Shown here: piece after piece, positions 9,353 through 16,800 of the stretch
Position numbering within the stretch: the stretch's first letter is position 1
How the letters are laid out: every line of letters begins with the position of its first letter
Origin: Colwellia sp. D2M02
GTDB taxonomy: Bacteria; Pseudomonadota; Gammaproteobacteria; Enterobacterales; Alteromonadaceae
NCBI RefSeq assembly: GCF_018860755.1
Contig: NZ_JAHKPW010000033.1
Location: 1 to 64,000, forward strand
DNA length: 64,000 nucleotides
Direction of reading: 5' to 3'
Made by a program: the position numbers and the translations under genes
Notes under the pieces: model-generated
The model's database searches: none
What the model saw: the letters and a program-made list of their open reading frames with translations, nothing else
Told to the model about the DNA's origin: nothing

Positions 9353-10378
9353 ATGACTGAAATTATCACAATTATTCTGCCACTTATTTTAGTGGCTCTA
9401 CTCGGTTTAATTTGTGCTAAAAGTCAGTGGTTATCGCGCCAGCAAATTGAAGCACTCAGTAAATTCACCTTCTTTGTTACTATTCCTGCTTTTTTATTCT
9501 ACCAAATGAGTCACGCTGATTTTAATCAGCCAATTAACCTTGGTTTATTTGCCGCATTTTATTTGCCGGTACTTATTTGTTATGGCTTAGCTTGGTTTGT
9601 GAATAACTCAATCACCTTTGAGCGCAGTAAGTTAATCGCTAGTAAGCGAGCTAAAAACGAGTTAGGCGCAAATAAATTAGAAAACACTAGCACCGTCTCA
9701 AGTAATATCTTAGCTAAAAAACGTCATAGCGCTTCGGCATTATTCGCCCTTGGCGCGAGTTACTCTAATACCGTCATTATCGGCTTACCTGTTTTATTAC
9801 TTGTTATAGGTGAGCAAGTGATCACCACCGTTTTTTTAATTGTGACCTTTCACAGCGCCTTACTTTTTCTGCTAACGAGTGTTATTACCGCTAGATCGAG
9901 TAATGACATTTTTCGCTGGCAAAGTTTTGTAATCAATAATGTAAAAAATCCACTTATTTTAAGTATCACTTTAGGGGCATTAGTTAATGTATTGGCTATT
10001 GAGCTACCACCAAGTATTAATGATACCTTGCACTTACTCGGCAAACCTGCGATTACCCTCGCCTTATTTGTACTTGGCGCTTCATTAAGCTTTTACACCA
10101 TTAGCGGAAAACTGAAACTGCTTTACCTTGCAACACTTACTAAACTGGTACTACTGCCCTCTCTTGTTTGGTGTTTCGCCAGTATTGTTTTTAATTTGTC
10201 GGAATTTACCACCACTGTTTTAGTAATACTAAGCGCCAGCCCAACTGGGGTTAATGCCTATTTAGTCGCAAAAAATGAAAAGCAACAACAAGCCGTGGTT
10301 GCTGGTACCGTGGTAATGAGCACAATATTTAGTATTATTACCTTGCCGCTGTGGTTGAGCTTATTGCTTAACGTTTGA
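9353..10378 (+). CDS. AEC-family (auxin efflux carrier-like) permease
   Basis: A 341-aa inner-membrane protein with about ten predicted hydrophobic helices. The N-terminal ITIILPLILVALLGLICAK and the mid-protein ALGASYSNTVIIGLPVLL, with LGASLSFYTISGKLK in the second half, are characteristic of the AEC/membrane-transport family. Members move organic anions or amino-acid-like substrates; the substrate here cannot be read from sequence. A hydrophilic loop of about 40 residues follows the third helix. It stands alone. Confidence 0.85.
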   Translation: MTEIITIILPLILVALLGLICAKSQWLSRQQIEALSKFTFFVTIPAFLFYQMSHADFNQPINLGLFAAFYLPVLICYGLAWFVNNSITFERSKLIASKRAKNELGANKLENTSTVSSNILAKKRHSASALFALGASYSNTVIIGLPVLLLVIGEQVITTVFLIVTFHSALLFLLTSVITARSSNDIFRWQSFVINNVKNPLILSITLGALVNVLAIELPPSINDTLHLLGKPAITLALFVLGASLSFYTISGKLKLLYLATLTKLVLLPSLVWCFASIVFNLSEFTTTVLVILSASPTGVNAYLVAKNEKQQQAVVAGTVVMSTIFSIITLPLWLSLLLNV

Positions 10379-10778
10379 ATAACCGCGACTGTGTGAGTAT
10401 TCACTGATAAGTAGCACTGACTTTCATCAAAACAGACTTAAACCAAAACAGACTATTACTTAATGAGATAAATATCTACGGAAGGTTTATTGTTATCAAA
10501 CCGCCTTGTTACTTTTCTTTCCTTGGTAATCCCTCAATCTACTAAGCGCTTGTAAACGAGGTAATATTACACAATGCGCATTTAATGGATATGAGTTTTG
10601 ATACTCTGTTTTGATATACTCTGCTTAGCTGCATTTACTTGTATAGGCTTACTTTTTTCCGCATTGCGCTTTAAAAAAACCTTAGACTAACTTACTATGC
10701 TATCAATCTAAGAACATTTGGTTAACACTCTATTGGTAATCAGTACCTAATAGAGAAGTATTTAAGGGATTAAAAATA
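10379..10778. other. 400-bp intergenic region, no gene seen
   Basis: No coding frame, RNA gene or strong terminator is apparent. A small direct repeat (TTTTGATACTCTG and TTTTGATATACTCTG) lies near 10594-10624. An AAGGGA ribosome site close to 10765 serves the next gene. Confidence 0.5.
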
Positions 10779-11234
10779 ATGATAAAACTTACGCTACTAC
10801 CTGCCACCTTATTATGCTTAAGTATCGGCATAATGCACAACGCTAATGCTGAGATTTATACTTGGGTAGATGAAAACGGTAAAACACATTTTAGTGACAG
10901 ACCATTCCCCGAAAACGCCACTAAAACGACAGTAAAAACAATTACCCCAAAAAGCCATAACAGTGTTGCTGTAGAAAACAATAAAGACAGCCAATGGCAA
11001 AAAGATTACCAGTTAGCACAAAAGAAAAAAGCCGAAAAAAAAGAGCAAGAGAAACTTAAAAAACAAGAAAATGAAGACACATGTAAAGAACTAAAACGCC
11101 AATTGACTATTCATAACCAAAATGGGAGAACTTATCGTTTAGATGATAATGGCGAGCGAAACTACCTAACATCAGAGCAAATTGATAAAGAAAAAGCTCA
11201 ACTATCAAAAGCGCTAAAAAAACATTGTCGCTAA
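10779..11234 (+). CDS. DUF4124 domain-containing periplasmic protein
   Basis: A 151-aa exported protein with a signal peptide (LTLLPATLLCLSIGIMHNANA). It is followed at once by the DUF4124 signature EIYTWVDENGKTHFSDRPF, a short beta motif found at the mature N-terminus of many envelope proteins of unknown role. The middle, about residues 70-105, is a Lys/Glu/Gln-rich helix that could be a coiled coil. Two cysteines, in EDTCKELKR and at the C-terminal KKHCR, could form a disulfide. Confidence 0.85.
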   Translation: MIKLTLLPATLLCLSIGIMHNANAEIYTWVDENGKTHFSDRPFPENATKTTVKTITPKSHNSVAVENNKDSQWQKDYQLAQKKKAEKKEQEKLKKQENEDTCKELKRQLTIHNQNGRTYRLDDNGERNYLTSEQIDKEKAQLSKALKKHCR

Positions 11235-11355
11235 CAAACGCTGGTCACTAAGCAGCGAAATACTTATAGATATTACTGTTGCTAGGGCTTAACTGTTGAT
11301 AGACCTTAAATACATAATTGAGTGAACTAAACACTATGGTTAACCCTGTAGGAAA

Positions 11356-12090
11356 ATGATGCCAGAGCCACTCCCAATCATAAAAATAAAAGCACAAGCG
11401 AACCATCACGCTTTATTTTTGATAGTGCTTGGATTAACGCTTTTCATGGTGCTATTAATCGTCGCACAATGGTATTGGCGGCAATTCCAGCTGGTGATGG
11501 TATTCGCTTATTTAACTTCCTTAGTTATTACTATTGCAGGAGTTGCCAAGCGACTAGAGCCACAGTTTAGCTTTAGTTTAACTCCTGATCACATCACTTA
11601 TCATCACAGATACGGTCAATGGCGACTGCATTGGCAACAAATCCGCCGCATAAGTATCGTCAGTGAAACCGTGGCATTAGAGCATATACAACTCCCCTAC
11701 ATTGGTATAAAACTGCTAAACCTTGAGCAATTACTAGCGCAAATATCGCCACGTATGGCGAACCGCCTTATTCACGAGCAAAAACCACTCATTAGTTTTG
11801 CTATTCGCTATCAACTGATGGCGCTTAAGCAAGGTATTCTTCATTTTGAGCCTTATAAACTCAGTGATGGCACCACCATCTCTGGCCCCTTGGCAGCCTT
11901 TCTTTATCACTGCCAAGCACTCGACGCTGCATTTGGTTACCATTTATTTATTCCCGCTACGAGCGTAGACAGAGACTTACCTCAATTTTCAGCACTGTTA
12001 TTAGACTGTAAAAGGGCTTCAGCACATTATCAAAGTAATACCGATGCAACTGATAGCAACACCGATGACAACGGCACTGATGGAAAATAG
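11356..12090 (+). CDS. DUF2982-like membrane protein
   Basis: A 244-aa protein with two adjacent N-terminal transmembrane helices (about residues 18-58) and a cytoplasmic remainder beginning FSFSLTPDHITYHHRYGQW. This arrangement resembles DUF2982 proteins of Shewanella, Vibrio and relatives. The family match is from memory of its sequence pattern. The function is unknown. The C-terminus is an Asp/Thr/Asn-rich tail. Confidence 0.65.
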   Translation: MMPEPLPIIKIKAQANHHALFLIVLGLTLFMVLLIVAQWYWRQFQLVMVFAYLTSLVITIAGVAKRLEPQFSFSLTPDHITYHHRYGQWRLHWQQIRRISIVSETVALEHIQLPYIGIKLLNLEQLLAQISPRMANRLIHEQKPLISFAIRYQLMALKQGILHFEPYKLSDGTTISGPLAAFLYHCQALDAAFGYHLFIPATSVDRDLPQFSALLLDCKRASAHYQSNTDATDSNTDDNGTDGK

Positions 12091-12183
12091 TTTAATTCAT
12101 TTTGCCTTATCTAAGTTTATCTGAGCTTCGCTTATATTATTCAACCTGATCTCAGATTAATAAAGATACTTATTTTGCCGAGC

Positions 12184-13128
12184 TCAGTTACTCCCCTTTG
12201 GCATATTTTTTACTAATAAATCAATAAAGCTTCTCACCTTAGGTGATAAGTGCTTTCTGCTCGGGTAAATGGCATAAACATTAATAATAGGGGCAGGATA
12301 ATCTTCAAATAACACTTCTAGCTCTTTATTCTTCATCGCTTGCGCCATTGCAAATTCAGGCAAACGACAAATACCTTTATCCGCTAATACCATAGCTAGC
12401 TCCATACCGGCACTGTTGCAAAGTAACTTACAATGAACATCAACGTATATGTCATCACCACTTTTATTTTGGTAGTGCCATCTGTTTGGCGCTGTTAAAT
12501 TGCTATAACAAATACATTGATGCTCAACAAGCTGCTCTGGTCGTGTAGGCCAACCGGCTTTAGCTAAATAAGCTTTACTGGCTACGGTATAGCTTTTACA
12601 GCGATAAATACGTCGAGAAACTAAACTTGACTCAGCCAGTTTATCTGTTGCTCTGATCACTAAATCAAAGCCATCTTGAATTAAGTCTACTTGGCGATCA
12701 TTCAAATCAAGTACTAAATCAACCTCTGGGTATAAACGCATATAATCTGAAATAATATTATGCAAATGCTCTTGTGAAAATGAGATAGGACAACTTATTT
12801 TGAGTGTGCCGCGAGGTGTAAGCTGACTTTGATTTAAGGTCGCCATAGCACCTTGAGCATCTAGCACAAGCTGTTGACACTGCTCAAAGTACACACGCCC
12901 TTCAGGAGTTAAGCTAATTGAACGTGTCGTTCTATTAAGCAAACGAACTCCCAGGCGACTTTCCAGCTTATTGATTTCTTTACTAATATAAGAGTTAGAA
13001 TGGCCCGTTGCAGTGGCAGCGCTTACAAAACTCCCACTGTTCACCACCTGAGTAAAAATAACAACACCATCAAATAGCTGTGTTGCCTTACTATTACTGC
13101 CATTAAGTAGGCTATTGTTTTTATTCAT
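12184..13128 (-). CDS. LysR-family transcriptional regulator (divergent to FMN reductase)
   Basis: A 314-aa LTTR. An N-terminal winged HTH contains the typical VVNSGSFVSAATATGHSNSYISKEINKLESRLG, followed by LLNRTTRSISLTPEG. The C-terminal effector domain has the pattern GTLKISCPISFSQEHL found in the DhdR/CrgA-like subgroup. It is transcribed away from the NADPH-dependent FMN reductase-like gene, its probable target. The 146-bp gap contains a 14-bp perfect palindrome. Confidence 0.92.
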   Translation of the reverse strand: MNKNNSLLNGSNSKATQLFDGVVIFTQVVNSGSFVSAATATGHSNSYISKEINKLESRLGVRLLNRTTRSISLTPEGRVYFEQCQQLVLDAQGAMATLNQSQLTPRGTLKISCPISFSQEHLHNIISDYMRLYPEVDLVLDLNDRQVDLIQDGFDLVIRATDKLAESSLVSRRIYRCKSYTVASKAYLAKAGWPTRPEQLVEHQCICYSNLTAPNRWHYQNKSGDDIYVDVHCKLLCNSAGMELAMVLADKGICRLPEFAMAQAMKNKELEVLFEDYPAPIINVYAIYPSRKHLSPKVRSFIDLLVKNMPKGSN

Positions 13129-13228
13129 CGCTTTTCGCTATTAATAGTCATATGGAAATAGTTATATGCTTTTCACGTTATTAATTACATTATATAAGTA
13201 ATATATACTAGCTTTATAGTCAAAACAG

Positions 13229-13242
13229 CAAACAGCTGTTTG
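13229..13242. promoter_or_regulatory. 14-bp palindrome in LysR/reductase intergenic region
   Basis: CAAACAGCTGTTTG is a perfect palindrome lying 33 bp before the reductase ATG and 101 bp before the LysR start. Its position suits an operator for the adjacent regulator, but no binding consensus is known to me for it. Confidence 0.5.
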
Positions 13243-13274
13243 TTTATCTTATATAAACGTTAAGGAAATTTATC

Positions 13275-13808
13275 ATGAAAATAGTCGCTTTTGCCGCCAG
13301 CAGCAGTTCAAAATCAATTAATAAACAATTAGTCAGCTATGCCGCTAATATTGCAGCGCAACAACATAATGCTGATGTTGAAATACTAGATATTAATGAT
13401 TATGAAATGCCACTATTTAGCCAAGACAAAGAAGAGCTTTTAGGGCAGCCAGCACAAGCTCAGGCGTTTTACGCTAAATTGGGCGAAGCTGATGCTATTA
13501 TTATTTCGTTTGCTGAGCATAATGGTACTTATACCGCAGCCTATAAAAACTTGTTTGATTGGACTTCACGTATTGATATGAAAGTATTTCAACATAAGCC
13601 TATGGTATTACTAGCAACATCTCCGGGGCCTGGCGGTGCCGCTACCGTTTTAGCACAAGCTAATGGCTCAGCTGGATTTTTTGCTGCCGAGGTCAAAGGT
13701 TCGTTATCAATCCCAAGCTTTTTTGATAACTTTGATAGTCAAACACAAACCTTAACTAATTCTGAGTTACAAGAAAAACTCGCTCATGCCTTATCTCAAC
13801 TGGCTTAG
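13275..13808 (+). CDS. NADPH-dependent FMN reductase family protein
   Basis: A 177-aa flavodoxin-fold oxidoreductase. The FMN-phosphate loop is AASSSSKSINKQL at the N-terminus. EHNGTYTAAYKNLFDW contacts the flavin, and ATSPGPGGA is also family-typical. Such enzymes reduce quinones, azo compounds or chromate with NAD(P)H. It is preceded by AAGGAA and pairs with a divergent LysR gene, suggesting induction by a redox-active compound. Confidence 0.9.
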   Translation: MKIVAFAASSSSKSINKQLVSYAANIAAQQHNADVEILDINDYEMPLFSQDKEELLGQPAQAQAFYAKLGEADAIIISFAEHNGTYTAAYKNLFDWTSRIDMKVFQHKPMVLLATSPGPGGAATVLAQANGSAGFFAAEVKGSLSIPSFFDNFDSQTQTLTNSELQEKLAHALSQLA

Positions 13809-13842
13809 CTCAACTGGTTTAGCTCACTATTATTTTTATTCA

Positions 13843-13879
13843 AAGGTTTACATAAATAGAACTCAGCTATGTAAACCTT
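13843..13879 (+). terminator. 12-bp hairpin after the FMN reductase gene
   Basis: AAGGTTTACATA (13843-13854) pairs perfectly with TATGTAAACCTT (13868-13879) across a 13-nt loop. There is no strong T run after it, so it may be a weak or factor-assisted terminator or an mRNA-stabilising hairpin. Confidence 0.5.
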
Positions 13880-14055
13880 ACTCTCACAACTTAACCACCT
13901 TTAAGATCACCATTACGATGATGAATAGCTACTCAGATAAAAGCTCAGTGTATTGATGTGATTGTTTTCGTATAAAACAGATGAAAATGTTCATTTTTAT
14001 TCAATAACACTTTACGATAGAATGTATTAATTCCTCCTCATAATTGAAAAAAAAC

Positions 14056-15318
14056 ATGACAGCCCAACTTAGTTTTCCTCATGTGAATCATGAGATGTTT
14101 GTTGAAAATGTTAGTATTGCTGATATAGCAGCACAAGTTGCTACGCCATTTTACTGTTATTCACAAACAGCAATAGAAACAAATTACACTAATTATCAAC
14201 AAGCGTTTAGTGAGCAAGATGCATTAATTTGCTACGCTGTAAAAGCGAACAGTAACCAAGCCGTATTAGCAACCTTAGCTAAAATGGGCTCTGGTGCTGA
14301 TGTGGTGTCAATGGGTGAAATACGCCGCGCAATAGCCGCCGGTATTCCTGCTAATAAAATTGTTTATTCTGGTGTTGCGAAAACCGCAGAAGAAATACAC
14401 TACGCTTTACGCCAAGGTATTTTGCAATTCAACGTTGAGTCTGAGCCTGAACTTGAGTTAATTAGTGAGGTGGCTACTGCATTAAACATTACCGCTGCGG
14501 TTGCTTTTCGTATTAATCCTGACGTGTGCGCACAAACCCATGCAAAAATATCAACAGGTAAAGCCGAGAATAAATTTGGCGTCCCTATTTCTAAAGCGCG
14601 TATAGCCTACAACCGCGCCGCAGAGTTACCTGGTATAAAAGTGCAAGGGGTTGACGTTCATATTGGCTCACAACTTACCAACCTAGCCCCGTTTGAAGAA
14701 GCCTATCAACGCATTGCAACATTAGTGACAGACCTTAGAGCAGATGGCCATGACATTAGCGTAATTGATGTCGGTGGTGGTTTAGGGATCACTTATCAAG
14801 ACGAAGTACTACCGAGTAAGCAAGATTATGCCAATATAGTTAAAGCACAATTAAACCACTTAGGTTGTAAAATAATTATTGAACCGGGCCGTTCATTATT
14901 AGGTAATGCTGGTGTGTTAGTGTCGAGTGTAGTGTTTGTTAAACAAGGTGAAGAGCGTGAGTTTTTAATACTTGATGCCGGCATGAATGACTTGATAAGA
15001 CCGAGCATGTATGACGCATATCACGGCATTGTCGCAGTGTCACAAAAAGATAAATCACTAAATACTTACGATATTGTCGGTCCTGTTTGTGAAACCGGTG
15101 ACACTTTTGCGAAATCTCGTCAAATTCATCAATCAAAGGCGGGGGATTTAGTCGCCATTATGAGTGCTGGTGCCTATGGCTCTGTAATGTCGTCTACCTA
15201 CAATACCCGTATGTTAGCACCAGAAGTCATGGTAAAAGGTGAGCAATATAGTGTGGTTAGAGCTAGACCAAACTACGATGACGTTATTAACGCTGATACT
15301 ATTCCACAGTGGCTGTAA
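14056..15318 (+). CDS. lysA: diaminopimelate decarboxylase
   Basis: A fold-III PLP enzyme that converts meso-diaminopimelate to L-lysine. The 420-aa product carries the PLP lysine in ICYAVKANSN, the phosphate-binding VDVGGGLGI, the specificity helix region EPGRSLLGNAG, and the partner-subunit cysteine motif GPVCETGDTF. The C-terminal AYGSVMSSTYN completes the DAP-decarboxylase pattern. ATG at 14056 is used; a TTG at 14044 adds four residues and has no better ribosome site. The gene stands alone and ends at a strong hairpin. Confidence 0.95.
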   Translation: MTAQLSFPHVNHEMFVENVSIADIAAQVATPFYCYSQTAIETNYTNYQQAFSEQDALICYAVKANSNQAVLATLAKMGSGADVVSMGEIRRAIAAGIPANKIVYSGVAKTAEEIHYALRQGILQFNVESEPELELISEVATALNITAAVAFRINPDVCAQTHAKISTGKAENKFGVPISKARIAYNRAAELPGIKVQGVDVHIGSQLTNLAPFEEAYQRIATLVTDLRADGHDISVIDVGGGLGITYQDEVLPSKQDYANIVKAQLNHLGCKIIIEPGRSLLGNAGVLVSSVVFVKQGEEREFLILDAGMNDLIRPSMYDAYHGIVAVSQKDKSLNTYDIVGPVCETGDTFAKSRQIHQSKAGDLVAIMSAGAYGSVMSSTYNTRMLAPEVMVKGEQYSVVRARPNYDDVINADTIPQWL

Positions 15319-15347
15319 ACTCTGCTGATTGAATTAATAGCACATTG

Positions 15348-15384
15348 AAAAAGGCTAAACCACGTAATACGGTTTAGCCTTTTT
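15348..15384. terminator. bidirectional terminator between lysA and the rhodanese gene
   Basis: AAAAAGGCTAAACC (15348-15361) pairs with GGTTTAGCCTTTTT (15371-15384), a 14-bp perfect stem with a 9-nt loop and A/T flanks on both sides. It sits between convergent genes and can serve either strand. Confidence 0.92.
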
Positions 15385-15408
15385 ACTTTATGCTATTCAA
15401 GCTAAGGC

Positions 15409-15762
15409 TTAGGGCTGGCAGGCGTCACATACGCCATCAAGTGGACAAGTAATCGCCACCACATTGCTATACCCTAAACGCTGTAATTGCTCGGTAGCAA
15501 AACACGCTCTAGCACCGGTAGCGCAATGCACAAAAATAGCCTGCTGTGCGTCAGGGTATAATTGCAACATTTTCATTTCAATTAAACCGCGCGGGATATT
15601 AATGGCGCCTGCTGCACTACGCTGTGCAAACTCATCAGGCTCTCTAACATCAATCAAGACCGCGTCTCCTTGGTCTATAACTTTGCGAGCATCGCTGGCG
15701 CTGGTAAAATTAATTGATTGTTTTATCTGTGCAACTAGTTCAGGAATGGTCGTTAACATCAT
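15409..15762 (-). CDS. rhodanese-like domain protein
   Basis: A single-domain sulfurtransferase of 117 aa. The active-site loop HCATGAR places the catalytic cysteine at residue 80, and VLIDVREPDEF is the family CH2A-like motif. Three more cysteines cluster near the C-terminus (CPLDGVCDAC). It is the downstream gene of a pair with the DUF2892 membrane protein; E. coli YgaP fuses the two domains. Two consecutive ATGs (15762 or 15759) follow AAGGA, and either could be used. Likely role: carrying persulfide sulfur, with expression controlled by the ArsR-type regulator across the divergent promoter. Confidence 0.92.
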   Translation of the reverse strand: MMLTTIPELVAQIKQSINFTSASDARKVIDQGDAVLIDVREPDEFAQRSAAGAINIPRGLIEMKMLQLYPDAQQAIFVHCATGARACFATEQLQRLGYSNVVAITCPLDGVCDACQP

Positions 15763-15883
15763 AGTTCCTTATGATTGATATTATTTAAAAAAAGTGTTCG
15801 TTTTATGGGAGTTACTTTCTCACAACTCACCATTTTATCTTACCTAGCTTATTTTACTGGTTTATTTTACCTGGTTTAACGGT

Positions 15884-16081
15884 TTAATGATTTTGCTTCA
15901 AACCAAATTTTTTCAACAAGGTTATCATTGGGCACCACTGCGTAAACGCTGATTGAATAAGGTTTAGCGCAATAAAACCAGTAAACCACAGCCAGTTTAA
16001 TGACAGTGTTACTGCTAAATATAGTGAAATTAAAATCATAGTACCGGCGATTAATCGCAGTGCTTCATCAATTGTCATCAT
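15884..16081 (-). CDS. DUF2892 (YgaP-type) small inner-membrane protein
   Basis: A 65-aa protein with the DUF2892 pattern: an N-terminal MTIDEALRLIAGTMILIS, two transmembrane helices, and CPMITLLKKFGLK after the second helix. In YgaP this module is fused to a rhodanese. Here it is a separate gene 121 bp upstream of one. GAGGAG precedes tandem ATGs at 16081 and 16078. It is the first gene of the left arm of the divergent sulfur-responsive locus. Confidence 0.88.
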   Translation of the reverse strand: MMTIDEALRLIAGTMILISLYLAVTLSLNWLWFTGFIALNLIQSAFTQWCPMITLLKKFGLKQNH

Positions 16082-16219
16082 AACTCTCCTCAGTCTCTTT
16101 ACGAGTGATTGCTTACCCCTAATGTCTCAGGGAAATATTAATACGGCGACACCCTTGTCTTTTATTACCTAGTCGCTAGACACAGTAAATTGGGTTTATT
16201 AACGAATGCTATTTACTTT

Positions 16220-16246
16220 AAAGACCTCAAAGACCTCAAAGACCTC
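16220..16246. repeat. three tandem copies of a 9-bp unit
   Basis: AAAGACCTC is repeated three times without gaps (16220-16228, 16229-16237, 16238-16246), just beside the inverted repeat in the divergent promoter region. It may be simple slippage or part of a regulator binding region. Confidence 0.8.
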
Positions 16247-16269
16247 AAATAACATTACATTAGCTAAAA

Positions 16270-16288
16270 CTAATATAACATATATTAG
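16270..16288. promoter_or_regulatory. perfect inverted repeat, candidate operator for the ArsR-type regulator
   Basis: CTAATATA and TATATTAG form an 8-bp perfect inverted repeat around ACA. It lies between the divergent DUF2892/rhodanese and arsR/RND transcription units, 189 and 174 bp from their starts. ArsR-fold dimers such as BigR bind AT-rich dyads of this kind; direct evidence here is only symmetry and position. Confidence 0.6.
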
Positions 16289-16461
16289 ACTTTACTAATT
16301 TAGAAAACAACTATAAACTAAATTTAAATCTGGTTAGGTTAGAAGCAGCTGATCGCTTGAGTACATCTTTTTCACCCGTAAGTGTGCGAAAAAAACATGA
16401 CCCTTTGCATTAACCTGATAAATCAAAGAAGTATTTTCCTTTAGCGCAAGAGATATAAGTT

Positions 16462-16764
16462 ATGAATATTCAAGCTGACAAATTAGCCGCCAACGCTCAA
16501 GAAGTTGCCGCTATATTAAAGCAACTCTCCAACCACTACCGCCTGATGATAGTGTGTACTTTGAGCAACCAAGAGTTAACTGTAGGTGAATTAAATCAAC
16601 AGGTAGATTTATCACAATCAGCCTTATCTCAACATTTAGCAAAATTACGATCAGCAAATATTGTCACTACCAGACGCGAATCACAAACCATTTACTACCG
16701 ACTAGCTAACCCTAAAATTGAAAAACTATTAGCGGTATTACACGCTGAATTTTGCAGTGCTTAA
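16462..16764 (+). CDS. ArsR-family regulator, BigR/YgaV/SqrR-like persulfide sensor
   Basis: A 100-aa winged-helix repressor. The HTH core is LTVGELNQQVDLSQSALSQHLAKLRSANIV. It lacks the ELCVC metal-binding motif of classic ArsR. It keeps two cysteines, Cys32 in MIVCTLS and Cys98 in AEFCSA, at the positions where BigR, SqrR and YgaV form a di- or tetrasulfide on exposure to reactive sulfur. The neighbouring rhodanese and DUF2892 genes are typical of these regulators. The RND permease gene begins 36 bp downstream, so the regulator probably controls its own operon and the divergent pair. Confidence 0.88.
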   Translation: MNIQADKLAANAQEVAAILKQLSNHYRLMIVCTLSNQELTVGELNQQVDLSQSALSQHLAKLRSANIVTTRRESQTIYYRLANPKIEKLLAVLHAEFCSA

Positions 16765-16800
16765 CGTTAATTATGCTTTACCTCATTTAACAAGGCTTTA

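Noticed and set aside
13229-13242. Palindrome considered as an attachment site
   Set aside because: No integrase, tRNA gene or direct repeat pair around it.
15464-15778. 104-codon frame antisense to the rhodanese gene
   Set aside because: Fully antisense to a clear protein-coding gene with catalytic motif; cysteine- and serine-rich product is a shadow.
16220-16246. Triplicate 9-bp repeat considered as a CRISPR or iteron array
   Set aside because: Units are directly adjacent with no spacers, too short and too few; no cas or rep gene nearby.
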